Shown here: piece by piece, positions 25,764 through 34,866 of the stretch
Layout: each line of letters opens with the position of its first letter
Numbering within the stretch: the first letter of the stretch is position 1
NCBI RefSeq assembly: GCF_050633145.1
Contig: NZ_JBOEFY010000029.1
Location: 1-64,000 of the forward strand
Direction of reading: 5' to 3'
Source: Kordia sp050633145
Lineage (GTDB): Bacteria; Bacteroidota; Bacteroidia; Flavobacteriales; Flavobacteriaceae
Length of the DNA stretch: 64,000 bases
Position numbers and translations under genes: made by a program
Notes under the pieces: generated by a model
What the model was told of the DNA's origin: nothing
What the model saw: only the letters and a program-made list of their open reading frames with translations
Databases searched by the model: none

Positions 25764-27341
25764 ATGAAGATTCCCGAACAGTATCAAATTAAAAAAACAA
25801 TAACTCAAAATACATATTTAGTAGGTGGCGAATTAAAAGAATGGAAAGGACAAACATCCGAAGTATATTCTACTATTTCTTCCACAGAAACATATCAACC
25901 AACATTACTAGGAACCATTCCAACGCTAGGCGAAACAGAAGCTATAGAAGCTTTAGATTCTGCTGTACTTGCGTATAACAAAGGGCAAGGTTCGTGGCCA
26001 ACGATGAAAGTTGTTGACCGAATTGCGTGTATGGAAAAGTTTGTAACACAAATGAAAACCAAGCGTGATGAAGTAGTAAAATTATTGATGTGGGAAATAG
26101 GTAAAAACTTAGCAGATTCTGAAAAAGAATTTGACAGAACAGTCGAATATATTTACGATACCATTGAAGATTATACACAAATGGATCGTGATAGCGCGAA
26201 GTTTGAAAAATACGGCGGCGTAAATGCACATATTCGTCGTGGACCTCTTGGTGTAATTCTATGCCTCGGACCGTATAATTATCCGCTAAACGAAACATTT
26301 GCTTTGTTAATTCCAGCATTAATCATGGGAAATACGGCAATTTTCAAACCTGCAAAATTTGGCGTTTTATTACTATCGCCATTACTAGAAGCATTTCAAA
26401 ATAGCTTTCCAAAAGGTGTTGTAAACATTATCTACGGACGTGGAAGAACCATTGCTACACCAATTATGAAAGATGGTAGAGTTGATGTGTTGGCTTTGAT
26501 TGGAAATAGTAAATCTGCCAATGCGTTACAAAGTGTGCATCCAAAAAGTAACCGTTTGCGAATGGTATTAGGTTTGGAAGCTAAAAATCCAGCTATTGTG
26601 TTGAAAGATGCAGACTTAGACTTGGCGATTAACGAATGTATTGCAGGATCAACTTCTTTTAATGGTCAACGTTGTACAGCACTGAAAGTATTATATGTGC
26701 ATGAGGATGTTGTGGACGAATTTAACAAACGTTTCTCTGAAAAAGTAGATGCGTTACAATTTGGAAACCCTTGGGAAGCTGGTGCAAAATTAACGCCATT
26801 ACCTGAACCAGATAAGCCGGCATATATTCAGGAATTGATAGATGATGCTTCTGAAAAAGGTGCAAAAATCATCAATAAAAAAGGTGGAGAAACGACCGAT
26901 AATTATATTTTCCCAGCAGTTTTATATCCTGTAACGAAAGATATGCGTGTATATAAAGAAGAGCAATTTGGACCAGTAATTCCAATAATTCCATTCTCAG
27001 ATATTGAAGAGCCTTTGGATGATATGGCAGCTTCAAATTATGGACAACAAGTAAGTTTGTTTGGAAAAGACATCAATACCTTAGCGCCATTAATTGATAC
27101 GTTGGTAAATTTAGTATGTCGTGTAAACCTAAACAGTTCGTGTCAACGTGGACCAGATGTATATCCGTTTACGGGAAGAAAAGATTCTGCAGTGGCAACT
27201 TTAAGTGTGCATGATGCATTGCGTTCGTTCTCTATAAGAACGTTTGTCGCTTCTAAAGACAATGATTATAACAATGCAATCTTAACGGAATTATTACAAG
27301 CCAGAGCTTCTAATTTCGTGAGTACAGATTATATTTTATAA
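25764..27341 (+). CDS. gapN: GAPN-like NADP aldehyde dehydrogenase
   Basis: A 525-residue aldehyde dehydrogenase most like non-phosphorylating glyceraldehyde-3-phosphate dehydrogenase, which yields 3-phosphoglycerate and NADPH. The nucleophile is in FNGQRCTALK near residue 304, and LGPYNYPLN holds the transition-state Asn. The usual ELGGK motif reads GLEAK near residue 270, so the catalytic Glu seems moved by two residues, and the usual GSTxxG reads GNSKSA. The C-terminal QRGPDVYPFTGRKDS agrees with the GAPN group. The substrate is inferred. It starts 12 bases after ilvA, possibly in the same transcript. Confidence 0.75.
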   Translation: MKIPEQYQIKKTITQNTYLVGGELKEWKGQTSEVYSTISSTETYQPTLLGTIPTLGETEAIEALDSAVLAYNKGQGSWPTMKVVDRIACMEKFVTQMKTKRDEVVKLLMWEIGKNLADSEKEFDRTVEYIYDTIEDYTQMDRDSAKFEKYGGVNAHIRRGPLGVILCLGPYNYPLNETFALLIPALIMGNTAIFKPAKFGVLLLSPLLEAFQNSFPKGVVNIIYGRGRTIATPIMKDGRVDVLALIGNSKSANALQSVHPKSNRLRMVLGLEAKNPAIVLKDADLDLAINECIAGSTSFNGQRCTALKVLYVHEDVVDEFNKRFSEKVDALQFGNPWEAGAKLTPLPEPDKPAYIQELIDDASEKGAKIINKKGGETTDNYIFPAVLYPVTKDMRVYKEEQFGPVIPIIPFSDIEEPLDDMAASNYGQQVSLFGKDINTLAPLIDTLVNLVCRVNLNSSCQRGPDVYPFTGRKDSAVATLSVHDALRSFSIRTFVASKDNDYNNAILTELLQARASNFVSTDYIL

Positions 27342-27357
27342 AGACTTTTTATGTTGT

Positions 27358-27396
27358 AAAGTTTCCTTCAAGGTTAGTTCTTTGAAGGAAACTTTT
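27358..27396. terminator. Terminator after gapN
   Basis: AAAGTTTCCTTCAA (27358-27371) pairs perfectly with TTGAAGGAAACTTT (27382-27395) over ten bases. It ends the ilvA-gapN side and probably also the convergent small gene on the minus strand. Confidence 0.88.
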
Positions 27397-27424
27397 ACAT
27401 TTAATTACTAAAACTTTTGCGTTT

Positions 27425-27907
27425 TTAATTATCTGTGATAGTGATTATCATTTGAAAATCTAAATAATTTTGATCTCCTCCATCTTCTGCCATAATTGTA
27501 ATTACAGTGAGATCATCATTTACATTATCTGTATCAATATTTAGCTTGTCTGTTAATATAGTTTTTGAAGGATCTTTTTGATGCGTAAAGGCCAACTCCA
27601 TACTTGTCATATTTGCTGTTGAAGGATTTGTACCTGTTGTTATAGTTCCATGTTTGGTTGTACTATTGATCAATTTAAAATGGTTTGATACTATATCTAG
27701 AGTTGTTTGATGCGCATACCATTCCCCAAGTGGATGATGATGAGGTGTAGCAGTAGGTTCGGATAGACTCCATTTCCCAGTCCAAACACAATAATTTGTC
27801 CACTGTGTTGTGCCACTTGTTTTCGGTTGTAAAACTATGTTTGATACATTTGAAGGTAATGTAATAGTGCATACTCCATCTTTAGATGATGCGGTTGCAT
27901 TTGCCAT
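27425..27907 (-). CDS. Unrecognised 160-residue protein
   Basis: I do not recognise this protein. It has no signal peptide or membrane segment; it begins MANATASSKDGVCTITLPS and is rich in Thr, Ser and Asn, with alternating strand-like stretches that suggest an all-beta fold. A histidine cluster (PHHHPLGEW) lies near residue 55, and there are only two cysteines. It reads on the minus strand toward the gapN terminator. Upstream is a 709-base repeat-rich gap. It is credible as a gene because of length, clean coding composition and isolated position, but expression is unproven. Confidence 0.6.
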   Translation of the reverse strand: MANATASSKDGVCTITLPSNVSNIVLQPKTSGTTQWTNYCVWTGKWSLSEPTATPHHHPLGEWYAHQTTLDIVSNHFKLINSTTKHGTITTGTNPSTANMTSMELAFTHQKDPSKTILTDKLNIDTDNVNDDLTVITIMAEDGGDQNYLDFQMIITITDN

Positions 27908-28148
27908 GATATTTGTTGTTAAATAATTCCTACTCTATTTAATAATGGCTTTTCGGATTGCGCCTAAAAAACAAAAACAATAGGTAGCTACTAAATCGAA
28001 TTGTTTGTTTTTGATTTCAATTCAAAATTGAGGAAATAATGCATTGATTTTTAAGAAAATACCATGAAGCAAATATATTTTGCTATGAGAGCAATTTTTA
28101 AGTGCATAACGATAAAGTGTAGATAAGAAGAATTTTAAGAACTCAAAT

Positions 28149-28215
28149 CGTCTGATCGAGTGGAAAATGTGAACACATTTTTTGTATCGAGATCTCCTAT
28201 GAAAAAACACTCGAA
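28149..28215. repeat. Dispersed repeat unit, family A
   Basis: CGTCTGATCGAGTG (28149-28162), then the hairpin AAAATGTG-AA-CACATTTT (28164-28181), GTATCGAGA (28184-28192) and CACTCGAA (28208-28215). The same words build 24321-24466, 28441-28500, 34867-34992 and 56999-57060. Confidence 0.75.
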
Positions 28216-28237
28216 ATAATGCTTTTGATGCACAAGA

Positions 28238-28279
28238 GACAGATTGCCACGCGTTTTTATCAAAACGCTCGCAAAGACG
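28238..28279. repeat. REP-like hairpin repeat
   Basis: AGACAGATTGCCAC followed by GCGTTTT-TATC-AAAACGC (28251-28268) and TCGCAAAGACG. It is a single copy in this window but resembles REP-like hairpin elements in layout. Confidence 0.5.
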
Positions 28280-28288
28280 TTTCTAATA

Positions 28289-28322
28289 AATCTAAGAAGT
28301 CTAAGAGTGAAGCGAATCTAAT
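28289..28322. repeat. Dispersed repeat, family B (copy 1)
   Basis: Words AATCTAAGAAGTCTAAGAG and GAAGCGAATCTAA. Family B is a loose run of CTAA and GCGAAGCG words. Confidence 0.65.
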
Positions 28323-28384
28323 TCAATTTGGTAATTCGTTAATTTGAAAAAGAAGTTTCATGCAAAAGTTTGCTTATCAAAATA

Positions 28385-28440
28385 CCAAGAGCGAAGCGAT
28401 CTAAAAGCATCAGCGATCCAAGCGCAAAGCGCGTCTAAAT
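28385..28440. repeat. Dispersed repeat, family B (copy 2)
   Basis: Contains AGCGAAGCGATCTAAAAGC and AAGCGCAAAGCGCGTCTAA, placed directly before a family A unit. Confidence 0.65.
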
Positions 28441-28500
28441 CAAAGTAGTTCTCGATACATTTTATCTCCATTTTATTTCGATAAAACACTCGAAGTGACG
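28441..28500. repeat. Dispersed repeat unit, family A
   Basis: Starts CAAAGTAGTTCTCGATAC (28441-28458) and ends CACTCGAAGTGACG (28487-28500); a 60-base single unit. Confidence 0.75.
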
Positions 28501-28542
28501 TTTGGGAAATTGAAGCTGAACTTGAAATTGAATTCGAAATAC

Positions 28543-28615
28543 TAAGAGGCAAAGCCGCGTCTAACAGCAAAGCGCGTCTAATAATCTAAGAAGTCTAAGA
28601 GTGAAGCAAGTATAA
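28543..28615. repeat. Dispersed repeat, family B (copy 3)
   Basis: AGGCAAAGCCGCGTCTAA, AGCAAAGCGCGTCTAA and TCTAAGAAGTCTAAGAG follow in tandem, ending directly at the stop codon of the minus-strand GNAT gene (28617). Confidence 0.65.
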
Positions 28616-28616
28616 A

Positions 28617-29759
28617 TTATTTCTTAAAAGGAGCATGTTCTTTAAAAGACTTAATTTTAATTTTGCCAATAAAAGGTTTCAGTATACTGTTTAGAAACGG
28701 TCTTTTGTGTCGTGTATAGCAAGTTAGATCTTGTGGTTTGGCGCCTAATGTACTTTTAATTTCGGAAGCAGTTCTTCCTAAGTTGATGCGCTTTGCTCCG
28801 TATAAAATTCCGAAACGAACATAATCATTTAAAATTCGAGGGTAAATAGAATAGTCTTTATTTAAACCATAATTTAAACCGATAAAATGTGCATCTAAAT
28901 TACCTCCGTTGCGCATGGCAGATAAAAATCCAACCAATTGATCATTTAAAAAATACCCTTTCACAATAAACTGATCGCCAAAGGTTTTTTTAAGTATTAT
29001 ATACGTGTCTAAATCGAGAATTTGTGCATTAAAATTTGCATTGGCAATAGTGTTTTCATACAAAGCCTGTAACTCACTTTTATGCTGATCAATTTCTTGA
29101 TACGTAAATTCTTTTGCAACTAAATCGGAGCTCTTGCTATCCGCTCTATTTGCCTTCACTCTGTATTTAGATTTGAGCGCGTCTTTATAATCATCGAAGG
29201 ATTTCCATTCGGGTTTGAGCGTAATAATCATATTTGGCTCTACCTTCATAGGTGCATATTGATAGTCTTTCAATTGATCGGTTAGCGGAAGCGACTTTTC
29301 TTTAAAATCTTTCACAAAAACGGCATGCAGCTTTTTTGTTTCTTTCATTACAATTTTCAATGCTGCTACCAATTCATGAAATACAGCATTTGTGTCTTCT
29401 CCTTCTTTAATGAATGTTCCGTATTCACCACTTAAAAAGATATTTCCGCAAAACATAATTTTAAGTGAGTTATTACAGAATAAACGGTTGATCATTTTTT
29501 TAAGTCGCTCCGAAATTTTGATATTTTGTGTGATGGTTTCTATCGGAATTGTCACCACTTGTGTCGCAGCAAATGCAACGGCTTCTTTCTGGGCATTTAC
29601 AATCACAATATATCGAAACACAATATCATCATTGGCTACTTCATAAGCGCGTAAAAATTCGGGTGTATAATATGTATTTGTTCCACAACCTAACTGTTCC
29701 CAATATGTAGAAGGAATATCGTTTATAGTATTATAAAAAATAGGCGGAGCATAACTCAT
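28617..29759 (-). CDS. GNAT-superfamily acetyltransferase (FemAB-like)
   Basis: A 380-residue protein with two GNAT-like halves. The C-terminal half (about residues 190-350) resembles the acetyltransferase_6/FemAB-like group, with the substrate-side segments GYFLNDQLVGFLSAM and GLNKDYSIYPRILNDYVRFGI. No signal peptide is present. Members act on peptidoglycan precursors, polysaccharide or aminoacyl-lipids; the substrate here is unknown. It overlaps the upstream EamA gene by four bases, forming a minus-strand operon with it and the ArsC/Spx-like gene. Confidence 0.75.
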   Translation of the reverse strand: MSYAPPIFYNTINDIPSTYWEQLGCGTNTYYTPEFLRAYEVANDDIVFRYIVIVNAQKEAVAFAATQVVTIPIETITQNIKISERLKKMINRLFCNNSLKIMFCGNIFLSGEYGTFIKEGEDTNAVFHELVAALKIVMKETKKLHAVFVKDFKEKSLPLTDQLKDYQYAPMKVEPNMIITLKPEWKSFDDYKDALKSKYRVKANRADSKSSDLVAKEFTYQEIDQHKSELQALYENTIANANFNAQILDLDTYIILKKTFGDQFIVKGYFLNDQLVGFLSAMRNGGNLDAHFIGLNYGLNKDYSIYPRILNDYVRFGILYGAKRINLGRTASEIKSTLGAKPQDLTCYTRHKRPFLNSILKPFIGKIKIKSFKEHAPFKK

Positions 29760-30652
29760 GCGCTTTTTTTGACTTTATTTAATGTAACCAGATATACTCC
29801 GGCAAAAATTAGAATTGCAGCTACAATTTTAATCAAATCAAGTGAATCACTACCTACGATCATAGCAAAAATCCCTGCAATTACAGGTTGAAGATATAAA
29901 AATGTGGTTACAGTTGAAGCTTTTAGTTCGCGCAATGCAAAAAGGTTTAGTAAATAAGTAGTAAAAGTGGCACCTACAATTACAAATCCAGCTTCAAAAA
30001 ATACATAAGGTGTAAAAGTGCCCCAATCTACAGTTTCTAATTGTGGAAATCCGAACGGAAAAACTAAGATTGCTCCAAACAAAAACAACCATTTAATAAA
30101 TGTAAAAGGATGATATTTAGAAGTTAATTTTTTAGTGATAATGATGTAAATACTATAAGAGACCGCATTGATAAACACTAATAAGTTTCCAAGCGGAATG
30201 TTTGCCGAATTTTCAGTAGGTTTCCCATAAAGACTGAGTACAACTGCGCCCGAAAGTCCTAAAATAATTCCAATAATTTTGGTGGGAATTACTTTTTCTT
30301 TCAAAAAAATGGTAGACAATATTAGTACTATAATTGGTACAACCACCATAATTACCGAAGCGTGAATTGGAGTTGTATATTCGAATCCTTTAAAAAAACA
30401 AAGCATGTTGATGGCAATACCAAAAACGGCTCCCAAAAAGATTGTAAAAAAATCTTTGCGTTCAATCTTTTCTTTCGGTCCTAAAAAGCTAAATAGCCAA
30501 AATAACAAACCAGCTCCAGCTACACGTAGTAATATAAATCCGAAAGGTTTTACGTAGCCACCTTTTATTACATCAGATGCAAATGTAAAAGTAACGCCAT
30601 AAAAAACTTGCACCATAAAGGCAGCAATAAACGCATAGGTTTTTTTAGACAT
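29756..30652 (-). CDS. EamA-family (DMT) transporter
   Basis: A 298-residue inner-membrane protein with ten predicted helices in two EamA repeats (about residues 8-140 and 150-290). The second repeat includes the conserved AVSYSIYIIITKKL and the PVIAGIFAMIVG segments. DMT transporters export or import amino acids, nucleosides or other metabolites; the substrate is not readable. The stop overlaps the start of the GNAT gene (four bases), and it starts two bases after the ArsC/Spx-like gene. Confidence 0.9.
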   Translation of the reverse strand: MSKKTYAFIAAFMVQVFYGVTFTFASDVIKGGYVKPFGFILLRVAGAGLLFWLFSFLGPKEKIERKDFFTIFLGAVFGIAINMLCFFKGFEYTTPIHASVIMVVVPIIVLILSTIFLKEKVIPTKIIGIILGLSGAVVLSLYGKPTENSANIPLGNLLVFINAVSYSIYIIITKKLTSKYHPFTFIKWLFLFGAILVFPFGFPQLETVDWGTFTPYVFFEAGFVIVGATFTTYLLNLFALRELKASTVTTFLYLQPVIAGIFAMIVGSDSLDLIKIVAAILIFAGVYLVTLNKVKKSA

Positions 30653-30654
30653 GA

Positions 30655-31005
30655 TTAAGCGATTGCTTCTTTAGCAGCAGCGACTGTTTTTTTAGAATTT
30701 CCAATAAAAATTTGATCATCTACAATAATTACAGGACGTTTTAAAAACGTGTAATGTTCTAAAATATACTGTTTGTAATCTTGCTCGCTCAACTCCTGGT
30801 TTTTTAAATCCATTTCTTTGTAAAGCTTTGCGCGCTTACTAAACAATGCTTCATAACTTCCTGAAAGTGCATGCATTTCTTCCAGTTGCTTTACGGTAAT
30901 TTCCTCTTCTTTAATTCCTTGTAAAATAAAATCGGGAGTTGGTTGAATCTCTTTAATAATTCGTTGACACGTATTACAAGTCTTTAAATGATATATTTTT
31001 TTCAC
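30655..31005 (-). CDS. ArsC/Spx-family thioredoxin-fold protein
   Basis: A 116-residue protein of the arsenate reductase (ArsC)/Spx family. The N-terminal CNTCQR (Cys10-x-x-Cys13) gives a CxxC motif as in Spx rather than the single Cys of glutaredoxin-linked ArsC. The family segment FLKRPVIIVDDQIFIGN is present near residue 88. Arsenate reduction is therefore doubtful, and a redox or regulatory role is equally possible. It is the first gene of a three-gene minus-strand operon. Confidence 0.85.
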   Translation of the reverse strand: MKKIYHLKTCNTCQRIIKEIQPTPDFILQGIKEEEITVKQLEEMHALSGSYEALFSKRAKLYKEMDLKNQELSEQDYKQYILEHYTFLKRPVIIVDDQIFIGNSKKTVAAAKEAIA

Positions 31006-31120
31006 GGGTTTCGAGTTTTAAAAAGAAGTTAGTTTATATTCGTTGTTATAAGTTTTACAAAGAAAATTCATTTCCATCAAAAATGAATACTTTTAATGAA
31101 AATATAGTGAAATATAGAAA

Positions 31121-31576
31121 ATGAATTTTACAAGAACCGTTACTCAGAATAACAGAAATGTTATAAAACGAATTTTAAAAGAAACAAGTTTAAAAGATTT
31201 AAACACAGTTCCAGCAGGGTTTTCAAACAACATTATTTGGAATATTGGACACATTGTGGTTATACAACAATTGTTAGTATATAAATTGTCAGGTTTGCCT
31301 ATGCATATTTCGGACGAACTCGTTTCAAAATATAGAAACAAAACAAAACCAGAAGGCGATGTTACGCAACAAGAAGTAGACGAAATATATGGTTTACTAG
31401 ATAGCTTATTGGTAAAAACAGAAGAAGATTTAACTGCAGAAGTTTTTAAAAACTATACTGAATACACACTCAGTTTAGGAACTACGTTAAGTAATGTGCA
31501 TGAAGCAATAGAATTTAATAACATACATGAAGGTATTCATTACGGATATATTTTAGCATTAAAAAAAGCAATTTAA
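31121..31576 (+). CDS. DinB-family protein
   Basis: A 151-residue four-helix-bundle protein of the DinB/YfiT group. Histidines in WNIGHIVV (near residue 47) and in HEAIEFNNIHEGIHYGYI (residues 127-144) are placed to form the metal-binding His triad of the family. Members include metal-dependent thiol transferases, but most are uncharacterised. It starts divergent from the ArsC/Spx-like operon, and the antiporter gene begins four bases after its stop, so the two are probably co-transcribed. Confidence 0.85.
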   Translation: MNFTRTVTQNNRNVIKRILKETSLKDLNTVPAGFSNNIIWNIGHIVVIQQLLVYKLSGLPMHISDELVSKYRNKTKPEGDVTQQEVDEIYGLLDSLLVKTEEDLTAEVFKNYTEYTLSLGTTLSNVHEAIEFNNIHEGIHYGYILALKKAI

Positions 31577-31579
31577 GAC

Positions 31580-32821
31580 ATGGACTATTTTTTAATAATT
31601 ACAATACTTGTATCCTTAGCGGCTGTTTTTGGATATATAAATGTGCGATTTTTAAAATTGCCAAACACAATTGGCTTAATGCTCATTACAATTGTTTTTA
31701 CGCTTGCTGTTTTTGCATTGAGTTATGTAGATGCTACCTTGCTAAATGCCGAAAAATATATCATTACACAAATTGATTTTAGAAGTGTATTACTCGATAT
31801 TATGCTGAGTTTTTTACTTTTTGCAGGTGCATTGCATACAAACTTTGAACAGCTCAAAGTACAACGTTGGCCAGTATTGGTCTTTGCAACTTTTGGCGTG
31901 TTACTCTCTACGTTTTTAGTCGGAATTGTAATGTATTATGTATTACAACTAACAGGATTAAATGTAGACTTTATTTATTGTTTACTCTTTGGAGCGTTGA
32001 TTTCTCCAACAGATCCAATTGCGGTATTAGGAATCTTAAAAAAAGCAGGAGTTCCTAAAAAGCTAGAAGCCAAAATTGTAGGCGAATCTTTGTTTAATGA
32101 TGGAGTTGGCGTTGTAATTTTCTTGACCATATTTCAAATTGCAAATTCAGGTTCTGAAAATACAGGCATCGCAGGCATTGCAAAACTATTCGGATTGGAA
32201 GTTATTGGCGGAATTGCACTTGGTGCTTTACTTGGTTGGATTACCTATAGGCTATTAAAATCAATTGATGATTATGATATTGAAGTCATCATCACATTGG
32301 CGGCGGTTATGGCAGGAACGGCTATTGCGCACAAACTACATGTATCGGCACCATTAGCGGTGGTAACTGCGGGATTAATTGTTGGAAATGATACCGTACG
32401 TGGAACTGCAATGTCTAAAGTCACAGAAACCTATGTAGATAAATTTTGGGAACTGATTGATATATTATTAAACACAATTTTATTTGTATTGATCGGAATG
32501 GAAATGCTTGTCATTGCCTTTGAAGTAAAATACATTGTTGCAGGATTAATAGCAATTCCTATTGTGCTTGCTTGTAGATACATATCCTTATTGCTCCCAA
32601 TTAAATTCTTTGAAAAACGACTCGATTTTGTGCCTAAAACCAATCTTATTATGACTTGGGGTGGATTGCGTGGCGGAATTTCTATTGCACTTGCGCTAGG
32701 ATTAACTGCTGAAATGCACCGCGATTTATTCTTGGTAATTACTTATGTTGTAGTTATATTTTCAATTTTGATTCAAGGATTAACTGTTGGAAAATTGGTA
32801 AAAAAATTGAAGAAAGAATAA
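31580..32821 (+). CDS. CPA1-type sodium/proton antiporter
   Basis: A 413-residue membrane protein of the NhaP/CPA1 family with about twelve helices. The motifs GALISPTDPIAVLGILKK (near residue 135) and GESLFNDGVGVVIF (near residue 170) contain the conserved Asp and the ND ion-binding pair. A later WGGLRGGISIALAL is also typical. It exchanges sodium (or another cation) for protons across the inner membrane. The gene starts four bases after the DinB gene. The absence of a long cytosolic tail suggests a basic NhaP form. Confidence 0.93.
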   Translation: MDYFLIITILVSLAAVFGYINVRFLKLPNTIGLMLITIVFTLAVFALSYVDATLLNAEKYIITQIDFRSVLLDIMLSFLLFAGALHTNFEQLKVQRWPVLVFATFGVLLSTFLVGIVMYYVLQLTGLNVDFIYCLLFGALISPTDPIAVLGILKKAGVPKKLEAKIVGESLFNDGVGVVIFLTIFQIANSGSENTGIAGIAKLFGLEVIGGIALGALLGWITYRLLKSIDDYDIEVIITLAAVMAGTAIAHKLHVSAPLAVVTAGLIVGNDTVRGTAMSKVTETYVDKFWELIDILLNTILFVLIGMEMLVIAFEVKYIVAGLIAIPIVLACRYISLLLPIKFFEKRLDFVPKTNLIMTWGGLRGGISIALALGLTAEMHRDLFLVITYVVVIFSILIQGLTVGKLVKKLKKE

Positions 32822-32934
32822 CTATTGAATACCATTGATTATAACTTAAAATGTTGAGTGTTTTTTAACATCACTTTTAGAAAGTATACAAACTTTAAAG
32901 CGACTCATATTATCTTAAAAAAAATCAATTATCG

Positions 32935-32942
32935 TATATTTA
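32935..32942 (+). promoter_or_regulatory. Candidate promoter of the 613-residue PLP gene
   Basis: TATATTTA differs from TAnnTTTG only at the last base. The ATG is at 32965. No convincing -33 element. Confidence 0.35.
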
Positions 32943-32964
32943 CGAGCTATTTAAAGTAAAAATA

Positions 32965-34806
32965 ATGGAAGGCAAGAAAGCACTCACATATATACAAAAT
33001 GTCTTAGAAAACATGCCCGCTAGTTGGTTGCGCTTAACTACGCATCGATTAGATATTTACATTGAAAAACTGGCGAAAGTTCAATTTTTAGAACAGTTTA
33101 AAAATTTATATAACGACAATAATTTCGAAAAATCTGCATTGAGCGAATTGCCAACTGCGTACGATTATATCCGTTTAGGACATCCATTATCATGTGTGTT
33201 GGAATGGGGAATTGCAAAATTGAACGATCTAAAACCAGAAAATGTAATTAGTTTTCAATCGGCTACCATTCCTGTGATGGGAATTTTACGAAAAAACTTG
33301 ATAGCAAATAGAAATACACGAATTGTGTATACAGACGAATTACCAGAAATTTTTAATTCAGATATATTAAAACGTGTCTACAATTATAATTTTGAATTGC
33401 AAAAGGTTGAAAAAATAACAGACGTTTCAGCATTTGACGGAAGCACTGTTTTTGTATCACAAGAAGATGAAATTCACATTGTAGATTTTACGTCAAATAT
33501 TGATTTTATTGTCAATATGCATTCGAAATTAGGAAGTGTCTTAGCTGCAAATAATCAACAAGACGAAAGCTATATTTCAGAAATACAACACGTACGAAGA
33601 AGAGAAACGGTAGCAATGACGCCAGCCAATTGCTTGGTGGTTTTGAATGAATTGACAGCTATTTCTTCAGAAGAAAAGGAAAGTGCCAGAGCAAACGATA
33701 AAAAAATAGTTACAGATACCATTCGAGAAATTACCAATGTAAACACAAAAGCATTGGCAGGTTCTAGCGGATTGTCCATTCAATATGCTATTATGATGGG
33801 ACTTGTGGACGATGCACTTGAAAACCATCCTGGAAAAGCAATCAAATTTGTGGTGCCGCCAAACTGTTATGGTGGAACAAACGATCAAGCAAGACGTGTA
33901 GCTGCTTGTATTGACAATGTTGAAGTAGTAGATTTACCTGTAGATGGTGATAATGATATGGTAAAAAGTGTGGAATTGGTTTTAAGTAAAATCGCTCAGG
34001 AAGATGCTATTCCTTATATCATTGCTGAAATTCCAACAAATCCACGAGTGGAAGTTCCCGATTTAATTCAACTAAAAGAAACCTTAGGTAAAAAACGTAC
34101 AACGGTAACTGGTGAAACAGCAATTGCTCCTGTTTTTATTTTAGATCAAACTTTTTGTCCGAATGTGCACTTTTTAGGTGAAGGCGAAACGCTATCAACG
34201 GTACGCGCAATTTCGTATTCGAGCGGATCGAAATTTCCAAGTGGCGGTTTATGTACTGCCGGATACTGTATAGGAAATGAAAAAGCAGCAACATTGTTAG
34301 ATGCAATAGAAAAGCACTTGATTCTTTGCGACAATGAAGCGACCGATTTGCAATATGAAATTCTAGCGCAACAAATGCCTTCTATGAACCAAAGAATTGC
34401 AGATGCATATAAAAACACACGTCAATTTGTAAGCTTTATAGAAACTACTTTGCCAACTGCAAAAATCAATTTTGTTTCAGAAGAATTGGCAGCACAAGGA
34501 TTTACGCCATCAGTATTTTCATTAGATCTTCCGACAAAAGGAGAAACAGATGAAGAGCGAGAAACATACAAACGCGAATTAAATCACAAGCTCATCAAAA
34601 TGATGATTACCGAAATTCCAGACGAAAGCAAATACTGTGTAAGTTACGGACAATTAAAAGGTTGTTATTGGACGATTCCTGCGACATCTACGCAAGGAAC
34701 GACCAAAGAAGGTGACAAGGATTATATTGCACGTGTAGCGCTTTCTCCAAACATGGATTTGGAAAAACATGAAGAGGTTTTCTTAGATTTTGTTGAGGAG
34801 ATTTAG
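32965..34806 (+). CDS. Large Cys/Met-metabolism-like PLP enzyme
   Basis: A 613-residue soluble protein. The PLP lysine is probably Lys423 in SSGSKFPSGG, preceded by EIPTNPRVEVPD (residues 354-365) and FILDQTF, which recall the cystathionine gamma-synthase/methionine gamma-lyase fold. Normal members have about 390 residues; this one has an extra N-terminal part of about 200 residues without a recognised domain, and several insertions. Sulfur amino-acid chemistry is inferred from the fold only. It stands alone behind its own promoter candidate and ends before a repeat-rich gap. Confidence 0.7.
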   Translation: MEGKKALTYIQNVLENMPASWLRLTTHRLDIYIEKLAKVQFLEQFKNLYNDNNFEKSALSELPTAYDYIRLGHPLSCVLEWGIAKLNDLKPENVISFQSATIPVMGILRKNLIANRNTRIVYTDELPEIFNSDILKRVYNYNFELQKVEKITDVSAFDGSTVFVSQEDEIHIVDFTSNIDFIVNMHSKLGSVLAANNQQDESYISEIQHVRRRETVAMTPANCLVVLNELTAISSEEKESARANDKKIVTDTIREITNVNTKALAGSSGLSIQYAIMMGLVDDALENHPGKAIKFVVPPNCYGGTNDQARRVAACIDNVEVVDLPVDGDNDMVKSVELVLSKIAQEDAIPYIIAEIPTNPRVEVPDLIQLKETLGKKRTTVTGETAIAPVFILDQTFCPNVHFLGEGETLSTVRAISYSSGSKFPSGGLCTAGYCIGNEKAATLLDAIEKHLILCDNEATDLQYEILAQQMPSMNQRIADAYKNTRQFVSFIETTLPTAKINFVSEELAAQGFTPSVFSLDLPTKGETDEERETYKRELNHKLIKMMITEIPDESKYCVSYGQLKGCYWTIPATSTQGTTKEGDKDYIARVALSPNMDLEKHEEVFLDFVEEI

Positions 34807-34866
34807 TTTCGCTTTGCTCAGGTTTTTTGTCAATTTGTTTTTTGTTGATTCGTTAGAAACTCCAAA

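Larger units (their letters stand above)
27908..28616. other. Repeat-rich gap
   Basis: 709 bases without a supported gene. It contains several dispersed repeat units listed separately (28149-28215, 28238-28279, 28289-28322, 28385-28440, 28441-28500, 28543-28615), covering most of its second half. Its first 110 bases should hold the promoter of the 160-residue gene, but no clear box was found. Confidence 0.75.

Noticed and set aside
28022..28570. Open frames of 62 and 70 residues on the minus strand
   Set aside because: They consist of translated dispersed repeats and show no coding character.
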